NCBI GenBank assembly: GCA_947088345.1
Contig: CAMUGE010000005.1
Location: 36,538-100,537 of the forward strand
Length of the DNA stretch: 64,000 nt
Direction of reading: 5' to 3'
Source of the DNA: an uncultured Roseburia sp.
GTDB taxonomy: Bacteria; Bacillota; Clostridia; Lachnospirales; Lachnospiraceae
Shown: positions 43,847-53,552 of the stretch, piece after piece
Layout of the letters: every line of letters begins with the position of its first letter
Numbering within the stretch: the first letter of the stretch is position 1
Made by a program: the position numbers and the translations under genes
Notes under the pieces: generated by a model
Seen by the model: the letters and a program-made list of their open reading frames with translations, nothing else
Told to the model about the DNA's origin: nothing
Databases searched by the model: none

Positions 43847-44380
43847 TTAGTCTCTGTCCAGGATATCTTTTTTCAGGATATCCAGATACGGCACAAGCAC
43901 GCCGCCTGATTTTGGCAAAAAATATCCCGCTTCCAGTTCTTCATAGCGGAAGCTCTTCCTGCCGCCGTCTTTTGCGCGCTTTATAAATTCTTCCAACCGC
44001 TTCAACCTTAAGTAATAGATCTCATCCCGATGTGTGAAGCTGATAAGCAAAAATGAGATACCTCCCTGCCGTTCAAAATTTTGCATGAATACAACCTGAT
44101 GTTCATGTACGTTTTGAAGCGGAAATGTATCGGTATGACATTCCTTTGCGTCAAAACAGACAGGGATACCCTGTACTGCGCCAATATAATCGACGGTACT
44201 CTTCTGGTCAAAATAAGCCAGTGTGATATGTCTCGTCTCTTTATCAATTGTAATCGGCGTGATCGGCGTCGGCACTTTCTGAATCAGCGCCAGGTTGCCC
44301 GCTAAATATCGTTCGTTGGTACGGTTGATAAACTCTTCCAGCGTGGAGCCTCGCAGTCCTCTTGAATTCCATGTGGCCAT
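43847..44380 (-). CDS. recU: Holliday junction resolvase RecU
   Basis: A 177-residue nuclease with the RecU pattern: NSRGLRGSTLEEFINRTN, VPTPI, STVDYIGAVQGIPVCFDAKE with the active-site Asp/Glu-Lys, and HEHQVVFMQNFERQGGISFLL (within about residues 97-120). ATG 44380 follows AGGAAA; the upstream frame to 44470 is not family-like. It resolves recombination junctions. It lies first in the transcript carrying the his genes. Confidence 0.92.
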   Translation of the reverse strand: MATWNSRGLRGSTLEEFINRTNERYLAGNLALIQKVPTPITPITIDKETRHITLAYFDQKSTVDYIGAVQGIPVCFDAKECHTDTFPLQNVHEHQVVFMQNFERQGGISFLLISFTHRDEIYYLRLKRLEEFIKRAKDGGRKSFRYEELEAGYFLPKSGGVLVPYLDILKKDILDRD

Positions 44381-44443
44381 AATTGTTTCCTGATGATTGA
44401 TGTTCCTGACTTTATTTTTGATTGCTGGGAAAAACCCCAAACT

Positions 44444-44472
44444 ATTATATATGATTTCTATTTTTCGCACAA
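44444..44472 (-). promoter_or_regulatory. Promoter of recU-his operon
   Basis: On the minus strand TTGTGC (44472-44467) and TATAAT (44449-44444), 17-bp spacer, about 64 bp before recU. Confidence 0.65.
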
Positions 44473-44493
44473 TACAAAATGCAGAAAATTCTT

Positions 44494-44522
44494 TTGTAAA
44501 TTAGGAAAAACTGTGTTACACT
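44494..44522 (+). promoter_or_regulatory. Promoter of the DtxR-family gene
   Basis: TTGTAA (44494-44499) and TACACT (44517-44522), 17-bp spacer; back to back with the recU-his promoter. Confidence 0.6.
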
Positions 44523-44559
44523 TTTTTATATCTTAACAACGGCATGGGGGGGAAAACAA

Positions 44560-44937
44560 ATGACTTTGAACGAATCGACAGAAAACTATCTGGAGACAAT
44601 TCTGATCTTAAACCACAGATTGGGCAATGTCCGTTCGGTTGATATTGCAAACGAGATGAACTTCAAAAAGCCGAGTGTCAGCGTCGCCATGAAAAATCTA
44701 AGGGAAAACGGATATATTAACGTAAGCCCGGAAGGATACATTCATTTGACAGAGATCGGACTTGAAGTCGCAGAACGAATCTATGAACGCCACACTACGC
44801 TCTCTAACTGGCTTACTACACTCGGCGTTGATCCTCGTGTTGCAGCCGAAGATGCATGTAAGATGGAACATGATATGAGCATCGAAAGTTTCGAGGCAAT
44901 TAAACGTCATATTAAACATATGAACGGATATTCCTGA
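44560..44937 (+). CDS. DtxR/MntR-family metal-dependent regulator
   Basis: A 125-residue protein with an N-terminal winged helix (LNESTENYLETILIL, MNFKKPSVSVAMKNL) and the metal-binding/dimer domain (CKMEHDMSIESFEAIKRHI). It lacks the SH3-like domain, so it is MntR-like. It could sense Mn or Fe, but no transporter gene is nearby, so the target is unknown. GGGGGG precedes the ATG. Its 3' end overlaps the convergent pseudouridine synthase gene by 26 bp. Confidence 0.85.
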   Translation: MTLNESTENYLETILILNHRLGNVRSVDIANEMNFKKPSVSVAMKNLRENGYINVSPEGYIHLTEIGLEVAERIYERHTTLSNWLTTLGVDPRVAAEDACKMEHDMSIESFEAIKRHIKHMNGYS

Positions 44938-45919
44938 TATAGGCCTCCGTTCTATGGAAAGCATCGCCCGGCTGCGCAGTGAACGCGCGCCCGTCTTCAA
45001 ACTTCAGGCAGTACGCATGGAGCAGCTGCGCTTTCACGCCGGCCGCTCTCCGAAACAGTCGGTTTTCTTCCGGATCGCCGTATTTTGGATCGCCTATGAC
45101 AGGACGCCCCACTGATGCAAGATGTGCGCGGATCTGATGAGATTTTCCGGTAATCAGACGCACTTTAAGCATGGAATAGCCATTGACAGACCACACAGGC
45201 TGATATTCTGTCTCAATCTCCCAGCCGGACAAAACATCGTCTGACCGTTTGTCCTTTGCGGCGGGAGCTTTTTTCTGAACTGAAACTTTATTGGTGGCAT
45301 TATCTTTTGTAAGCCATCCCCTGATATAAGCGCTTTCTGTTACTTCACCTTTCACGATGCAATAATAATATTTCGAAACTTTATGTTCTTTGAATGCCTC
45401 CGACATCGTCCGAAGGCCCAAAAGCGTCTTTCCCGCCACCAAAAGTCCAGATGTATTGCGGTCCAGACGGTTGCAGACAGACGGACGAAACAGCTGCAGC
45501 TGCTCTTTTGTCAGGCTGCCCTGTTTGATCAGATAGGACAATATCAGTTCATTTGCAGAAAGACTTTCACGTTCTGCTTTCTGCGAGAGAAGTCCGGCGG
45601 GCTTATTGACAATAATCACATCATGATCTTCATAAACAACCGGAGGACATTGCTGGGTTATATTTTTAAGCTGCTCATATTCACATTCCAGACTGTCCTT
45701 TGCCGAGAATTTTTCAAATGTTTCGTCAGAAAAAAACAGTTTCACTTCATCAAAAACCTGAAGCTTTTCAGAACCGTCCGCTTTCTTTCCATTTAAAGTA
45801 ATGTTCTTTTTTCTAAGCATTTTATACAGAAACCCGGCAGGCGCCCCGGAGAGCAGTTTTTTTAAATATTTGTCAAAACGTCCCCCGGCTTCCTCCTTTG
45901 ATATCGTCATTGTACGCAT
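44912..45919 (-). CDS. RluA/RluC-family pseudouridine synthase
   Basis: A 335-residue protein with an S4 domain (about 15-75) and catalytic domain with NRLDRNTSGLLVAGK and GKSHQIRAHL. The target RNA position is unknown. A second RluD-type gene at 18650 is in the window. ATG 45919 follows AGGAG with 9-nt spacing; ATG 45952 has none. Confidence 0.9.
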   Translation of the reverse strand: MRTMTISKEEAGGRFDKYLKKLLSGAPAGFLYKMLRKKNITLNGKKADGSEKLQVFDEVKLFFSDETFEKFSAKDSLECEYEQLKNITQQCPPVVYEDHDVIIVNKPAGLLSQKAERESLSANELILSYLIKQGSLTKEQLQLFRPSVCNRLDRNTSGLLVAGKTLLGLRTMSEAFKEHKVSKYYYCIVKGEVTESAYIRGWLTKDNATNKVSVQKKAPAAKDKRSDDVLSGWEIETEYQPVWSVNGYSMLKVRLITGKSHQIRAHLASVGRPVIGDPKYGDPEENRLFRRAAGVKAQLLHAYCLKFEDGRAFTAQPGDAFHRTEAYIRNIRSYV

Positions 45920-45969
45920 TGCGCTATTCTCCTGTCCTGGCAGTTCTTTCATGCAGTGCCATGAGTCAG

Positions 45970-47880
45970 TTAATGTTTTTTCTTATGGATATTCCGAATC
46001 GTCTTCTTTTTCCTGTGCCCCGAATTTTCTGCTTTAGCTGCCTGTTTTTTTCCGTTAACAGGTTTTGGCAAAAGTGCCTGGCCTCCCTTTGGCCGAATCA
46101 GGCAGTGCCTGTCATAACCGATCAGATCCGTCCTGTCCGCTTTTATCAGAGCTTCTTCGACAAGTTTATAGTTTTTCGGATTGCGGTATTGGATAAGCGC
46201 GCGCTGCATTGCCTTTTCATGCGGGTTTGACGCAACATATACCGGCTGCATCGTACGCGGGTCAAGTTTTGTATAGTACATGCAGGTGGAAATGGTTGAG
46301 GGAGTCGGATAAAAATCCTGTACCTGCTGCGGCATATAGCCCAGATCTCTTAGAAATTCAGCCAGCTTTACTGCTTCCGTTAAAGTAGAACCCGGATGCG
46401 AGGACATCAGGTAAGGCACAAGATATTGTTTTTTTCCCAGTTTTTTATTCATGGCCTCGTATGCCGTCGTAAATCTTTTGTATACCGCCGCACCCGGCTT
46501 CCCCATTTTCTCAAGCACCGGCTCTGCGATATGTTCCGGCGCTACTTTCAGCTGTCCGCTGATATGATGTTCACATAGTTCCTCAAGAAAAGCGGTGTCT
46601 TTGTCATAGAGAAGATAGTCAAACCGTATCCCCGACCGGATGAATACTTTCTTAACGTTAGGAAGTTCACGTAATTTTCTAAGGAGGTTCACGTAATCTT
46701 TATGGTCTGCCTTTAGGTTCGGACAGGGTGTCGGGAACAGACACTGCCTGTCGGCGCAGACTCCCTTTGTCATCTGCTTACTGCAGGATGGAGCGCGAAA
46801 ATTTGCTGTCGGGCCGCCGACATCGTGAATATAACCCTTAAAATCTTCTTCCCAGATAAGCTTGTTTGCCTCTGACAGAATAGATTCATGGCTTCTCGCC
46901 TGTATGATGCGTCCCTGATGAAATGTCAGGGCGCAAAAATTACAGCCGCCAAAACAGCCCCGGCTGCTGACCAGTGAAAATTTCACTTCCGCAATCGCAG
47001 GCACGCCGCCGTCCTTTTCGTAGGACGGATGATATGTTCTCTGGTAGGGAAGCGAATATACGAAATCCATCTCCTGCTGCGTCAGCGGTTTTGACGGAGG
47101 ATTCTGCACGACATACATTTTTTTATCGTATGTCTCAAAAAGTCTCTTTGCCGCAAACGGGTCCGTATTTTGATATTGTGTGTAAAAGCTTTTGGCATAC
47201 TCTTCTCTGTCAGACAAAAGCGCTTCAAAGTGCGGCAGCTCGACTGCATCGTAGATATCTTCCCGTTTGTTTGTCTTATATACCGTTCCGTCGATAAATG
47301 TGAGATCTCTCACCGAAATACCGCTGTTTAAGGCGTCTGCAATTTCTACAATACTGTGTTCGCCCATTCCGTAGGAGATCAGATCAGCGCCGGAATCCAG
47401 CAGAATAGAACGCCGCATTTTATCCGACCAGTAATCATAATGCGCAAGGCGGCGCAGGCTTGCCTCAATTCCTCCGATAATCAGCGGCGTCTCTTTATAA
47501 ATCCGCCTGATCAGGTTACAATAGACAATTGTTGCATAATCCGGACGTTTTCCCATTACGCCGCCGGGCGTAAATGCATCCGCATCGCGCCTTTTTTTTG
47601 AGACAGAATAATGATTGACCATGGAATCCATATTTCCGGCGGAGACAAGAAATCCAAGCCGCGGTTCGCCAAATACCTGAATGGATTTCACGTCGCGCCA
47701 GTTTGGCTGTGCAATCATACCGACATGATATCCGTGCGCCTCCAACAGCCTTGTAATAATCGCGTGTCCGAATGAGGGATGGTCTACATAGGCGTCTCCA
47801 CATACATAGACGAAATCCATTTGGGAAATGCCTCTGGCAGTCATCTCTTCTCTGCTGACCGGTAAAAATCCATGTTCCAT
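45970..47880 (-). CDS. ygiQ: YgiQ family radical SAM protein
   Basis: A 636-residue protein with the radical SAM motif SSRGCFGGCNFCALTFHQGR near residue 305-325 and the N-terminal cobalamin-domain-like region (VYVCGDAYVDHPSFGHAI). A lysine-rich tail follows. Substrate unknown. AAGGAG precedes the ATG. Confidence 0.93.
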   Translation of the reverse strand: MEHGFLPVSREEMTARGISQMDFVYVCGDAYVDHPSFGHAIITRLLEAHGYHVGMIAQPNWRDVKSIQVFGEPRLGFLVSAGNMDSMVNHYSVSKKRRDADAFTPGGVMGKRPDYATIVYCNLIRRIYKETPLIIGGIEASLRRLAHYDYWSDKMRRSILLDSGADLISYGMGEHSIVEIADALNSGISVRDLTFIDGTVYKTNKREDIYDAVELPHFEALLSDREEYAKSFYTQYQNTDPFAAKRLFETYDKKMYVVQNPPSKPLTQQEMDFVYSLPYQRTYHPSYEKDGGVPAIAEVKFSLVSSRGCFGGCNFCALTFHQGRIIQARSHESILSEANKLIWEEDFKGYIHDVGGPTANFRAPSCSKQMTKGVCADRQCLFPTPCPNLKADHKDYVNLLRKLRELPNVKKVFIRSGIRFDYLLYDKDTAFLEELCEHHISGQLKVAPEHIAEPVLEKMGKPGAAVYKRFTTAYEAMNKKLGKKQYLVPYLMSSHPGSTLTEAVKLAEFLRDLGYMPQQVQDFYPTPSTISTCMYYTKLDPRTMQPVYVASNPHEKAMQRALIQYRNPKNYKLVEEALIKADRTDLIGYDRHCLIRPKGGQALLPKPVNGKKQAAKAENSGHRKKKTIRNIHKKKH

Positions 47881-47903
47881 GTATTTTGCTCCTTTCCGCC
47901 GGA

Positions 47904-48740
47904 TTATCCCTCTTTGGTTCGCTGCAGGTTTGATCCCTCGCTGTTTTCGGTGTTCCAGACGGATAAATCGTACAGGTATTTTAACATAGGGTAGGAATTG
48001 ATTGCATATTCTTTCCCGTTTTCGTCATTTAAATAAATCCCAAGATGCAGATGAACCGGAAAATTTCCGGTTGTCCCGGGAATATCACTGTATCCGGTAT
48101 CTCCCATAAACCCCAGATGCTCTCCCGCGGTAATCTGTTCGCCGACTCGAAATTCTTTTGCATATTCGGACATATGCGCATAATAAAAATAGGCGCCGGA
48201 GGGACTTCGTATCCCAATTCGATATCCGCCAAGACGCAGCCAGCCGATATTTTCGACAATGCCGTCTGTCATGCTGTAAATCGGGTACAGGCCGCGCTCG
48301 TTTAAAGTTGCCATAATATCGCAGCCCTCGTGCCCCCTGTCCCCGCCAAATGTGCGGCTGTACATCCAGCTGTTTTCAAACGAAATCTCAGCCGCGCTGT
48401 CGTTTGCAATTTTACCGACCGGAAATAACTCCAGATCATTCCAGACTGCATAGATATTGGCGCAGATTTCGGAAAAATCCGCATTGTGGTATGTTCTTGC
48501 AGTCTCGCAGCGCATTCTCAGATCATTCAGATCCGCTGCCTCCCCCGGATTTGAAAAGTACATTGCGACAAGTTCGCAAAATTGTTTCAGATCGCCTCCC
48601 GCATCGTCAAGAAATGTTGTGACCAGATCGGAAGAGAGGTTGCTGCTGCGGAAATTTTCGCAGGCTGTCTCATAGGAAAAACAGTTTAATTCCCACAGTT
48701 TGTTTTTAATCACAAATAAAACACCGATGTGAAACAGCAC
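47904..48740 (-). CDS. M23 (LytM-type) metallopeptidase family protein
   Basis: The C-terminal half carries LytM metal motifs: GHEGCDIM (HxxxD) and VHLHLG (HxH), in a peptidoglycan hydrolase fold. An N-terminal signal anchor is incomplete if GTG 48740 is the start: the open frame continues to just after the pepD stop (48788), giving a complete WLILFVLVLFHIGVLFVI helix, and a CTG at 48785 would supply it. No ATG/TTG/GTG lies between, so the start is uncertain. The first ligand and metal-binding context look intact. Confidence 0.8.
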   Translation of the reverse strand: MLFHIGVLFVIKNKLWELNCFSYETACENFRSSNLSSDLVTTFLDDAGGDLKQFCELVAMYFSNPGEAADLNDLRMRCETARTYHNADFSEICANIYAVWNDLELFPVGKIANDSAAEISFENSWMYSRTFGGDRGHEGCDIMATLNERGLYPIYSMTDGIVENIGWLRLGGYRIGIRSPSGAYFYYAHMSEYAKEFRVGEQITAGEHLGFMGDTGYSDIPGTTGNFPVHLHLGIYLNDENGKEYAINSYPMLKYLYDLSVWNTENSEGSNLQRTKEG

Positions 48741-48788
48741 AAGTACAAATAGAATTAACCATTTACTGCCTAAAATACGTTTCAGTTG

Positions 48789-50258
48789 TTATGAACCATG
48801 CCTTTCTTTTAAAAATGATAAAAGAAGAGACCAGAGTTTTTCCGTAGACGAGATACTGATCTTTTCAGCCGGCGTATGGGCATCAAAGATATCAGGGCCA
48901 AAGGAAACACAGTCAAGGTCTTTGATTTTTTCAGACAAAACGCCGCACTCCAGTCCTGCATGTATCGTTTCAAAGACAGGCGCTTCCTCAAAAAGACGCT
49001 CGAAAACCCTGCCGATTTTGTCGCGAACAACAGAGTTTTCTCTGTATTCCCATGCCGGATAATCCCCCCTTACCTCGACACTTCCGCCCAGAAATTCCGC
49101 CAGAAATTCAAGTTTTTCGCGCAGCTGCTCTTTTCGCGTCGATACGCTGCTGCGGACAGATGCAGCGGCATAAAACGATTCTTTTTTTAACTCCATAATG
49201 CCAAGGTTTAAAGAGGTTTCTACCAGCGATTTCATATTCTGGCTCATATGCTGTACGCCGTTTGGTACAGTGCACAGATAAAAGATCACTTTCGCCATCG
49301 AAGATACCGAAAGGACCTCCCCCTGCTGTTCACCGATTACTTCCGCCGTAACCGAAATCTGCGGATCAGAAACAGAATATTCCTTTTTCAAAACAAAGCT
49401 GAAAGTTTCGATCGTTTCTAAAAAGGCCTCTTTGTCCCCCTTTGCAATGAAAAGAGCGGCAGAACTTTCTCTGGGGATCGCATTGTCTTTGTTTCCCCCA
49501 TAAAAACCTGCAATACCGATTTCCATGCGGTCTGTCAGTGTTTTAAAGAGTCTTCCAAGCAAAATATCTGCATTGGCGCGTTCCTTGTCAATTTCGCTGC
49601 CGGAATGTCCGCCGAACAAACCTGATATCTTAACGTTACATTTCAATCCGCTTCTTTCCACGTATTCGACCGGTATATTTGTATATACTGACATTCCTCC
49701 CGCACAGCCGGTTAGAAAATGTCCCCATTCCTCGGAATCAAGATTTAACATCTGATGGGAACGCAGCATGGAAAGATCAATCTTTGCCGCTCCGAGCAGG
49801 CCGATCTCCTCATCCACCGTAACTACAATTTCCAGACGCGGGTGAGCGATATGATCTGCATCCAAAAGCGCCAGCGCCATAGCGACTGCAATGCCGTCGT
49901 CAGCGCCAAGAGTCGTTTTGTCCGCTTTCAGGAAGTCTCCCTCCACATACAAAGAAAGTCCTTCTTTGGAAAGATCTTTCCTACAGCTGCTCTCCTTTTC
50001 ACAGACCATATCCATATGTCCCTGGAGTATAACAGGCTCCTGTGTTTCGTATCCGGCGGACGCTTCTTTTATCATCACTACGTTATTCCACTCGTCCTGA
50101 TAATATTCCAGATTGCGTTCTTTTGCAAAAGACACCAGAAAATCGCTGATCTGCTTTGTATTGCCCGAACCGTGCGGAATCGAGGCAATTTTTTCAAACC
50201 AGGCAAATACACTCTCCGACTGCAGTTTTCTTTGTTTGATTTCATTCATGATATCCAT
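48789..50258 (-). CDS. pepD: Aminoacyl-histidine dipeptidase (PepD, M20)
   Basis: A 489-residue zinc dipeptidase: HMDMVCEK and GADDGIAVA for metal, VDEEIGLLGA catalytic Glu, and FGGHSGSEI lid. It hydrolyses unspecific dipeptides including Xaa-His. ATG 50258 follows GGAGG with 7-nt spacing. Its stop is immediately followed by the open frame of the M23 gene. Confidence 0.94.
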   Translation of the reverse strand: MDIMNEIKQRKLQSESVFAWFEKIASIPHGSGNTKQISDFLVSFAKERNLEYYQDEWNNVVMIKEASAGYETQEPVILQGHMDMVCEKESSCRKDLSKEGLSLYVEGDFLKADKTTLGADDGIAVAMALALLDADHIAHPRLEIVVTVDEEIGLLGAAKIDLSMLRSHQMLNLDSEEWGHFLTGCAGGMSVYTNIPVEYVERSGLKCNVKISGLFGGHSGSEIDKERANADILLGRLFKTLTDRMEIGIAGFYGGNKDNAIPRESSAALFIAKGDKEAFLETIETFSFVLKKEYSVSDPQISVTAEVIGEQQGEVLSVSSMAKVIFYLCTVPNGVQHMSQNMKSLVETSLNLGIMELKKESFYAAASVRSSVSTRKEQLREKLEFLAEFLGGSVEVRGDYPAWEYRENSVVRDKIGRVFERLFEEAPVFETIHAGLECGVLSEKIKDLDCVSFGPDIFDAHTPAEKISISSTEKLWSLLLSFLKERHGS

Positions 50259-50321
50259 TGTCATTCCTCCGTTTTTTATTATGCTGACATAATCCTGTCT
50301 CTTTTTTCATATAGTCAGATT

Positions 50322-51254
50322 ATGAAAAAGAAAATTGTTTTCCTATTGCTGCTTATTTTTACAATTTATATCTTATGCGTACCAAAAGACGCCGTAGCTG
50401 CCGCAGGCGCCGGACTTGTTCTCTGGTATGAGCGTGTGCTCCCCGCTCTTTTGCCGTTCGCCATCTTATCAAACTTGTTTATCTACTCCAATTATCTGCA
50501 TGTGCTGACAAGATGGATCGCACCCGTCTTAAAGCGGCTCTTTTTTGTCAGTGAAAGCGGTGCGTTTGTTCTGTTTTCAGGATTCTTATTCGGTTTCCCA
50601 ATGGGAAGTAAAAACTGTGCCGAATTGTTACACTGTGGACAGATTGCAAAAGAAGAGGCGGATGTACTATTTATTATTACAAATAATATCAGTCCGGTAT
50701 TCATCAGCAGCTTTATTTTTTATGAACAGCTAAAGATGCCCTCCCTGATACTGCCCGCATTGCTGATTCTATACTTGCCGCCGCTGATATTGGGGGCATT
50801 TCTCTTACGGAAAAACAAAACGCGCAGCGGCGGGCAGGAAATGATACAAAAAAAACCGGCATCAGGATCTCAAATGAATTTTAAAATCATAGATGCCGGA
50901 ATTATGAACGGATTTGAAACGCTCGCAAGACTTGGCGGCTATATTATGTTGTTTTCCATGATTGTTTCCATCCTGAACAAACTTCCGATTCCGGATGCTG
51001 CAATCCTGGTATTGACCGGAATCACGGAAATTACAAACGGTATCAGCCAGTTATCCGGCTCCCCGGCGGACCCTGCTTTCAAATTTCTTTTAGCAGTCGG
51101 TTTTACTGCCTTTGGCGGCCTGAGTGGTATCGCGCAGACCAGCTCCATGGTAAAAGGTACGGGACTCTCTATGAGAAAATACTGTCTTGTCAAATCAGCG
51201 CTTACCGCCATAACACTTTGCTTCGCATGGATCTTTGTACAAACATGCTTTTAG
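50322..51254 (+). CDS. ylbJ: Sporulation integral membrane protein YlbJ
   Basis: A 310-residue multi-pass protein starting MKKKIVFLLLLIFTIYILC, with FLFGFPMGSKNCAELL and GFTAFGGLSGIAQTSS, fitting the YlbJ/gate-domain family. In Bacillus ylbJ lies next to coaD-rsmD, and here it sits opposite them, which supports the name. A spore-former lineage is implied, though not proof of sporulation. No SD is seen before ATG 50322; the frame is open further upstream inside pepD antisense, which is noise. Confidence 0.82.
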   Translation: MKKKIVFLLLLIFTIYILCVPKDAVAAAGAGLVLWYERVLPALLPFAILSNLFIYSNYLHVLTRWIAPVLKRLFFVSESGAFVLFSGFLFGFPMGSKNCAELLHCGQIAKEEADVLFIITNNISPVFISSFIFYEQLKMPSLILPALLILYLPPLILGAFLLRKNKTRSGGQEMIQKKPASGSQMNFKIIDAGIMNGFETLARLGGYIMLFSMIVSILNKLPIPDAAILVLTGITEITNGISQLSGSPADPAFKFLLAVGFTAFGGLSGIAQTSSMVKGTGLSMRKYCLVKSALTAITLCFAWIFVQTCF

Positions 51255-51317
51255 AGAAACACGGATCAGGCATCTCCCGAATCGGATTTCTTCGCCAAAG
51301 CGTCAACGTTTTGCCGA

Positions 51318-51935
51318 TTATTTTTTATTGCCCATATTGGAGGTGATTTCTATATTGGGTTCTACGGAAGAAGACATCTCGTCAGAAAAATCTTCAGCCA
51401 TCGGGTTTAGTTCGGCGCGGTTTGTAGATACAATTTCAAGGAATCCTTCCAGCGCTCCCATATAGGAGTCATGATATGTCTTTGCCGCCGTCATCGCTGA
51501 GGAGATTGCGGTTTCCAGATTCTTTAGGATATCGTCGGTATACTGCATAGCGCCAAGACGTATATTATTTGCGTCAATTGTCGCATCGTCTAAAATCTTC
51601 TGCGCCTGGTCCTGTGCGTCGAAGACGACCTTGTCCGCATCGGCATACGCCTGCTGCATAATCTGATGTTCACTGACCAGATTTTCTTTTTTTACCTTTG
51701 CATTTGCGACAATCGCCTCCGCTTTTGTCTGTGCATCCGCCAGAATGGCCTCTTTATTACTGATTATTTTCTGATAGCGCTCAATCTCCCTCGGCGTTTT
51801 TTCCCTCATTTCATTTAACAATTCCTCAATTTCTTCTTTGTTTACTAAAATTGTGGAAGAATTAAACACCTGTGTCTTGCAGGAATCAATATATTCTTCG
51901 ATTTCGTCAATCATCTGCTCGATTTTGCTCGCCAT
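51318..51935 (-). CDS. Coiled-coil protein (V-ATPase H/DivIVA-like)
   Basis: A 205-residue, highly charged, helical protein with long heptad stretches from about residue 30 to 165 (NKEAILADAQTKAEAIVANA) and no membrane helix. It resembles DivIVA-type or ATP-synthase-like coiled coils annotated generally as ATPase. It lies directly upstream of coaD in the minus-strand order; DivIVA is absent from the sepF cluster, so a scaffold role is conceivable but unproven. GAGGATAG precedes ATG 51935. Confidence 0.7.
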   Translation of the reverse strand: MASKIEQMIDEIEEYIDSCKTQVFNSSTILVNKEEIEELLNEMREKTPREIERYQKIISNKEAILADAQTKAEAIVANAKVKKENLVSEHQIMQQAYADADKVVFDAQDQAQKILDDATIDANNIRLGAMQYTDDILKNLETAISSAMTAAKTYHDSYMGALEGFLEIVSTNRAELNPMAEDFSDEMSSSVEPNIEITSNMGNKK

Positions 51936-51992
51936 AACTATCCTCGTTTCTGAATACTTTTCTTCTTTATCTAAAATCCGTTTTCACAGATA

Positions 51993-52487
51993 TTATTTTT
52001 TACTTTGCGTAATGCCATATCTCTCGTATATTCTGTTGATAAAGACAGCCGGGACAAATTTCGAGATATCTCCTCCGTGAGAAGCAAACTCTTTCACGAT
52101 CGTTGAACTCAAATAAGAATATTGTAAACTGGTCGTAAGAAAAACAGTTTCTACATTGGGGTTCTCCACATGATTGGTCTGCGCGATCTGAAGCTCATAT
52201 TCAAAATCCGTAACAGCGCGCAGTCCCCGGATAATAATTGTCGCATCAATTTCTTTCATATAATCGACCAGGAGGCCGTCAAAAGATCCGACCGTAACAT
52301 TTGGAATGTAGTGTGTCATTTCCTTTATCATAGTAACACGCTCTTCCAAAGAAAACAATGAGCTTTTTGCACTGTTATTTAATACGCCAATTACAAGTTC
52401 ATCTACAATTTTAGATGAACGTTCAATAATATCCATATGTCCAAGTGTCAGCGGATCAAAACTTCCCGGATAAATTGCTTTTTTCAT
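51993..52487 (-). CDS. coaD: Phosphopantetheine adenylyltransferase
   Basis: A 164-residue enzyme for the penultimate CoA step. [10 protein letters not shown] near residue 8 and [16 protein letters not shown] near the end are the motifs. ATG 52487 is chosen from an upstream extension that overlaps rsmD. coaD after rsmD is the normal Firmicutes order. Confidence 0.96.
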   Translation of the reverse strand: MKKAIYPGSFDPLTLGHMDIIERSSKIVDELVIGVLNNSAKSSLFSLEERVTMIKEMTHYIPNVTVGSFDGLLVDYMKEIDATIIIRGLRAVTDFEYELQIAQTNHVENPNVETVFLTTSLQYSYLSSTIVKEFASHGGDISKFVPAVFINRIYERYGITQSKK

Positions 52488-52491
52488 AATC

Positions 52492-53052
52492 TCACTCTCC
52501 GCGCATCTTTCGAATGAAAGCATGCGCATTTGTCTTATAGGTTTTTAACTTTTCCAGTTCAAAGTTTAGTTCTGCAAGATATTCAAACGTAGTATTTTCA
52601 GACACTTCCGCAACGATAATCGTATCTTCCTTTAACAGGGAAGATGTGGAAAGATACTGCATCACATCGCGTTCAAGATGTCTGCCGTAGGGAGGGTCCA
52701 TAAATACAATATCGAACCGATATTTGCCCTCCATTGCGCGCAAAGCGTTAAATACGTCTGTCGAATAGAGCTTTGTCACTCTGTCAAATTTTGTAAAAGC
52801 AATGTTATCTGAAATACATGCGGCAGCTTTCCTCTGGTTTTCTACAAAAACCGCATACTCCGCCCCGCGGCTGACTGCCTCCAGTCCGATCTGTCCGCTT
52901 CCGGCAAATAAATCCAAAAAATAACTTCCGGGAACTTCAGCCTGCAGCATATTAAACAAAGTTTCTTTGATACGGTCTGTCGTAGGCCTTGTATCCTGAC
53001 CGTCAATTGTCTTCAGCGGAAGACGTCTTGCCGAACCGGCTATTATTCTCAT
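52492..53052 (-). CDS. rsmD: 16S rRNA (guanine966-N2)-methyltransferase
   Basis: A 186-residue SAM methyltransferase: [19 protein letters not shown] and catalytic DPPYG. It methylates G966 in 16S rRNA. The ATG overlaps the pncC stop (ATGA), and coaD follows 4 bp away. Confidence 0.95.
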   Translation of the reverse strand: MRIIAGSARRLPLKTIDGQDTRPTTDRIKETLFNMLQAEVPGSYFLDLFAGSGQIGLEAVSRGAEYAVFVENQRKAAACISDNIAFTKFDRVTKLYSTDVFNALRAMEGKYRFDIVFMDPPYGRHLERDVMQYLSTSSLLKEDTIIVAEVSENTTFEYLAELNFELEKLKTYKTNAHAFIRKMRGE

Positions 53053-53540
53053 AAGTCCCCTTCCAGCAGCATGTCAATCAGAAGCAAGAGAGCCTCTCTT
53101 GTTGCCTGCTGACGTATCTGCATCCTGTCGCCGTCAAATGTAAATTTTCTGGTGAGAGTTTTTCCGTCAAGCGTCGCCCCGATAAAAACACGGCCGACCG
53201 GACACTCTTTCGTACCGCCGTTTGGCCCGGCAACCCCCGTTACCGAAACGGCTGCGGCTGTACCGGCCGTCTTCGCCGCCGCTTTTGCCATATCGGCCGC
53301 CGTCTCGCTGCTGACTACGCCATATGTTCGGATTGTATCCGGCGAGACATGGATCATTTTTATTTTTGCCTCATCGGAATAGGTAATATAGCCCTCTGTA
53401 AAAAATTCGGAGATTCCGGGCACGTTAATCAGCGTGGCTGCAATCATGCCTCCGGTGGCGGATTCTGCCGTCGTTAAGGTGACATGCTTCTTTTTAAGCA
53501 GTTGATAAACCTGATATTCGAGAGCTTTGTTTGATTGCAT
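53049..53540 (-). CDS. pncC: Nicotinamide-nucleotide amidohydrolase (CinA C-terminal domain)
   Basis: A 163-residue stand-alone CinA C-terminal protein: TTAESATGGMIAATLINVPG and SVTGVAGPNGGTKECPVG. It deamidates NMN to NaMN, feeding the nadD route. AAGGGG precedes ATG 53540. Confidence 0.92.
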   Translation of the reverse strand: MQSNKALEYQVYQLLKKKHVTLTTAESATGGMIAATLINVPGISEFFTEGYITYSDEAKIKMIHVSPDTIRTYGVVSSETAADMAKAAAKTAGTAAAVSVTGVAGPNGGTKECPVGRVFIGATLDGKTLTRKFTFDGDRMQIRQQATREALLLLIDMLLEGDL

Positions 53541-53552
53541 AAATATCCCCTT

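Noticed and set aside
50288-50315. Possible sigma-E promoter (ACATAAT, 14 bp, CATATAGT) before ylbJ
   Set aside because: The predicted transcription start would fall on or next to the ATG, leaving no leader; too weak to call.
49755-50321. Upstream extension of the ylbJ frame
   Set aside because: It is antisense to pepD, has no signal or domain, and the membrane protein clearly begins MKKK at 50322.
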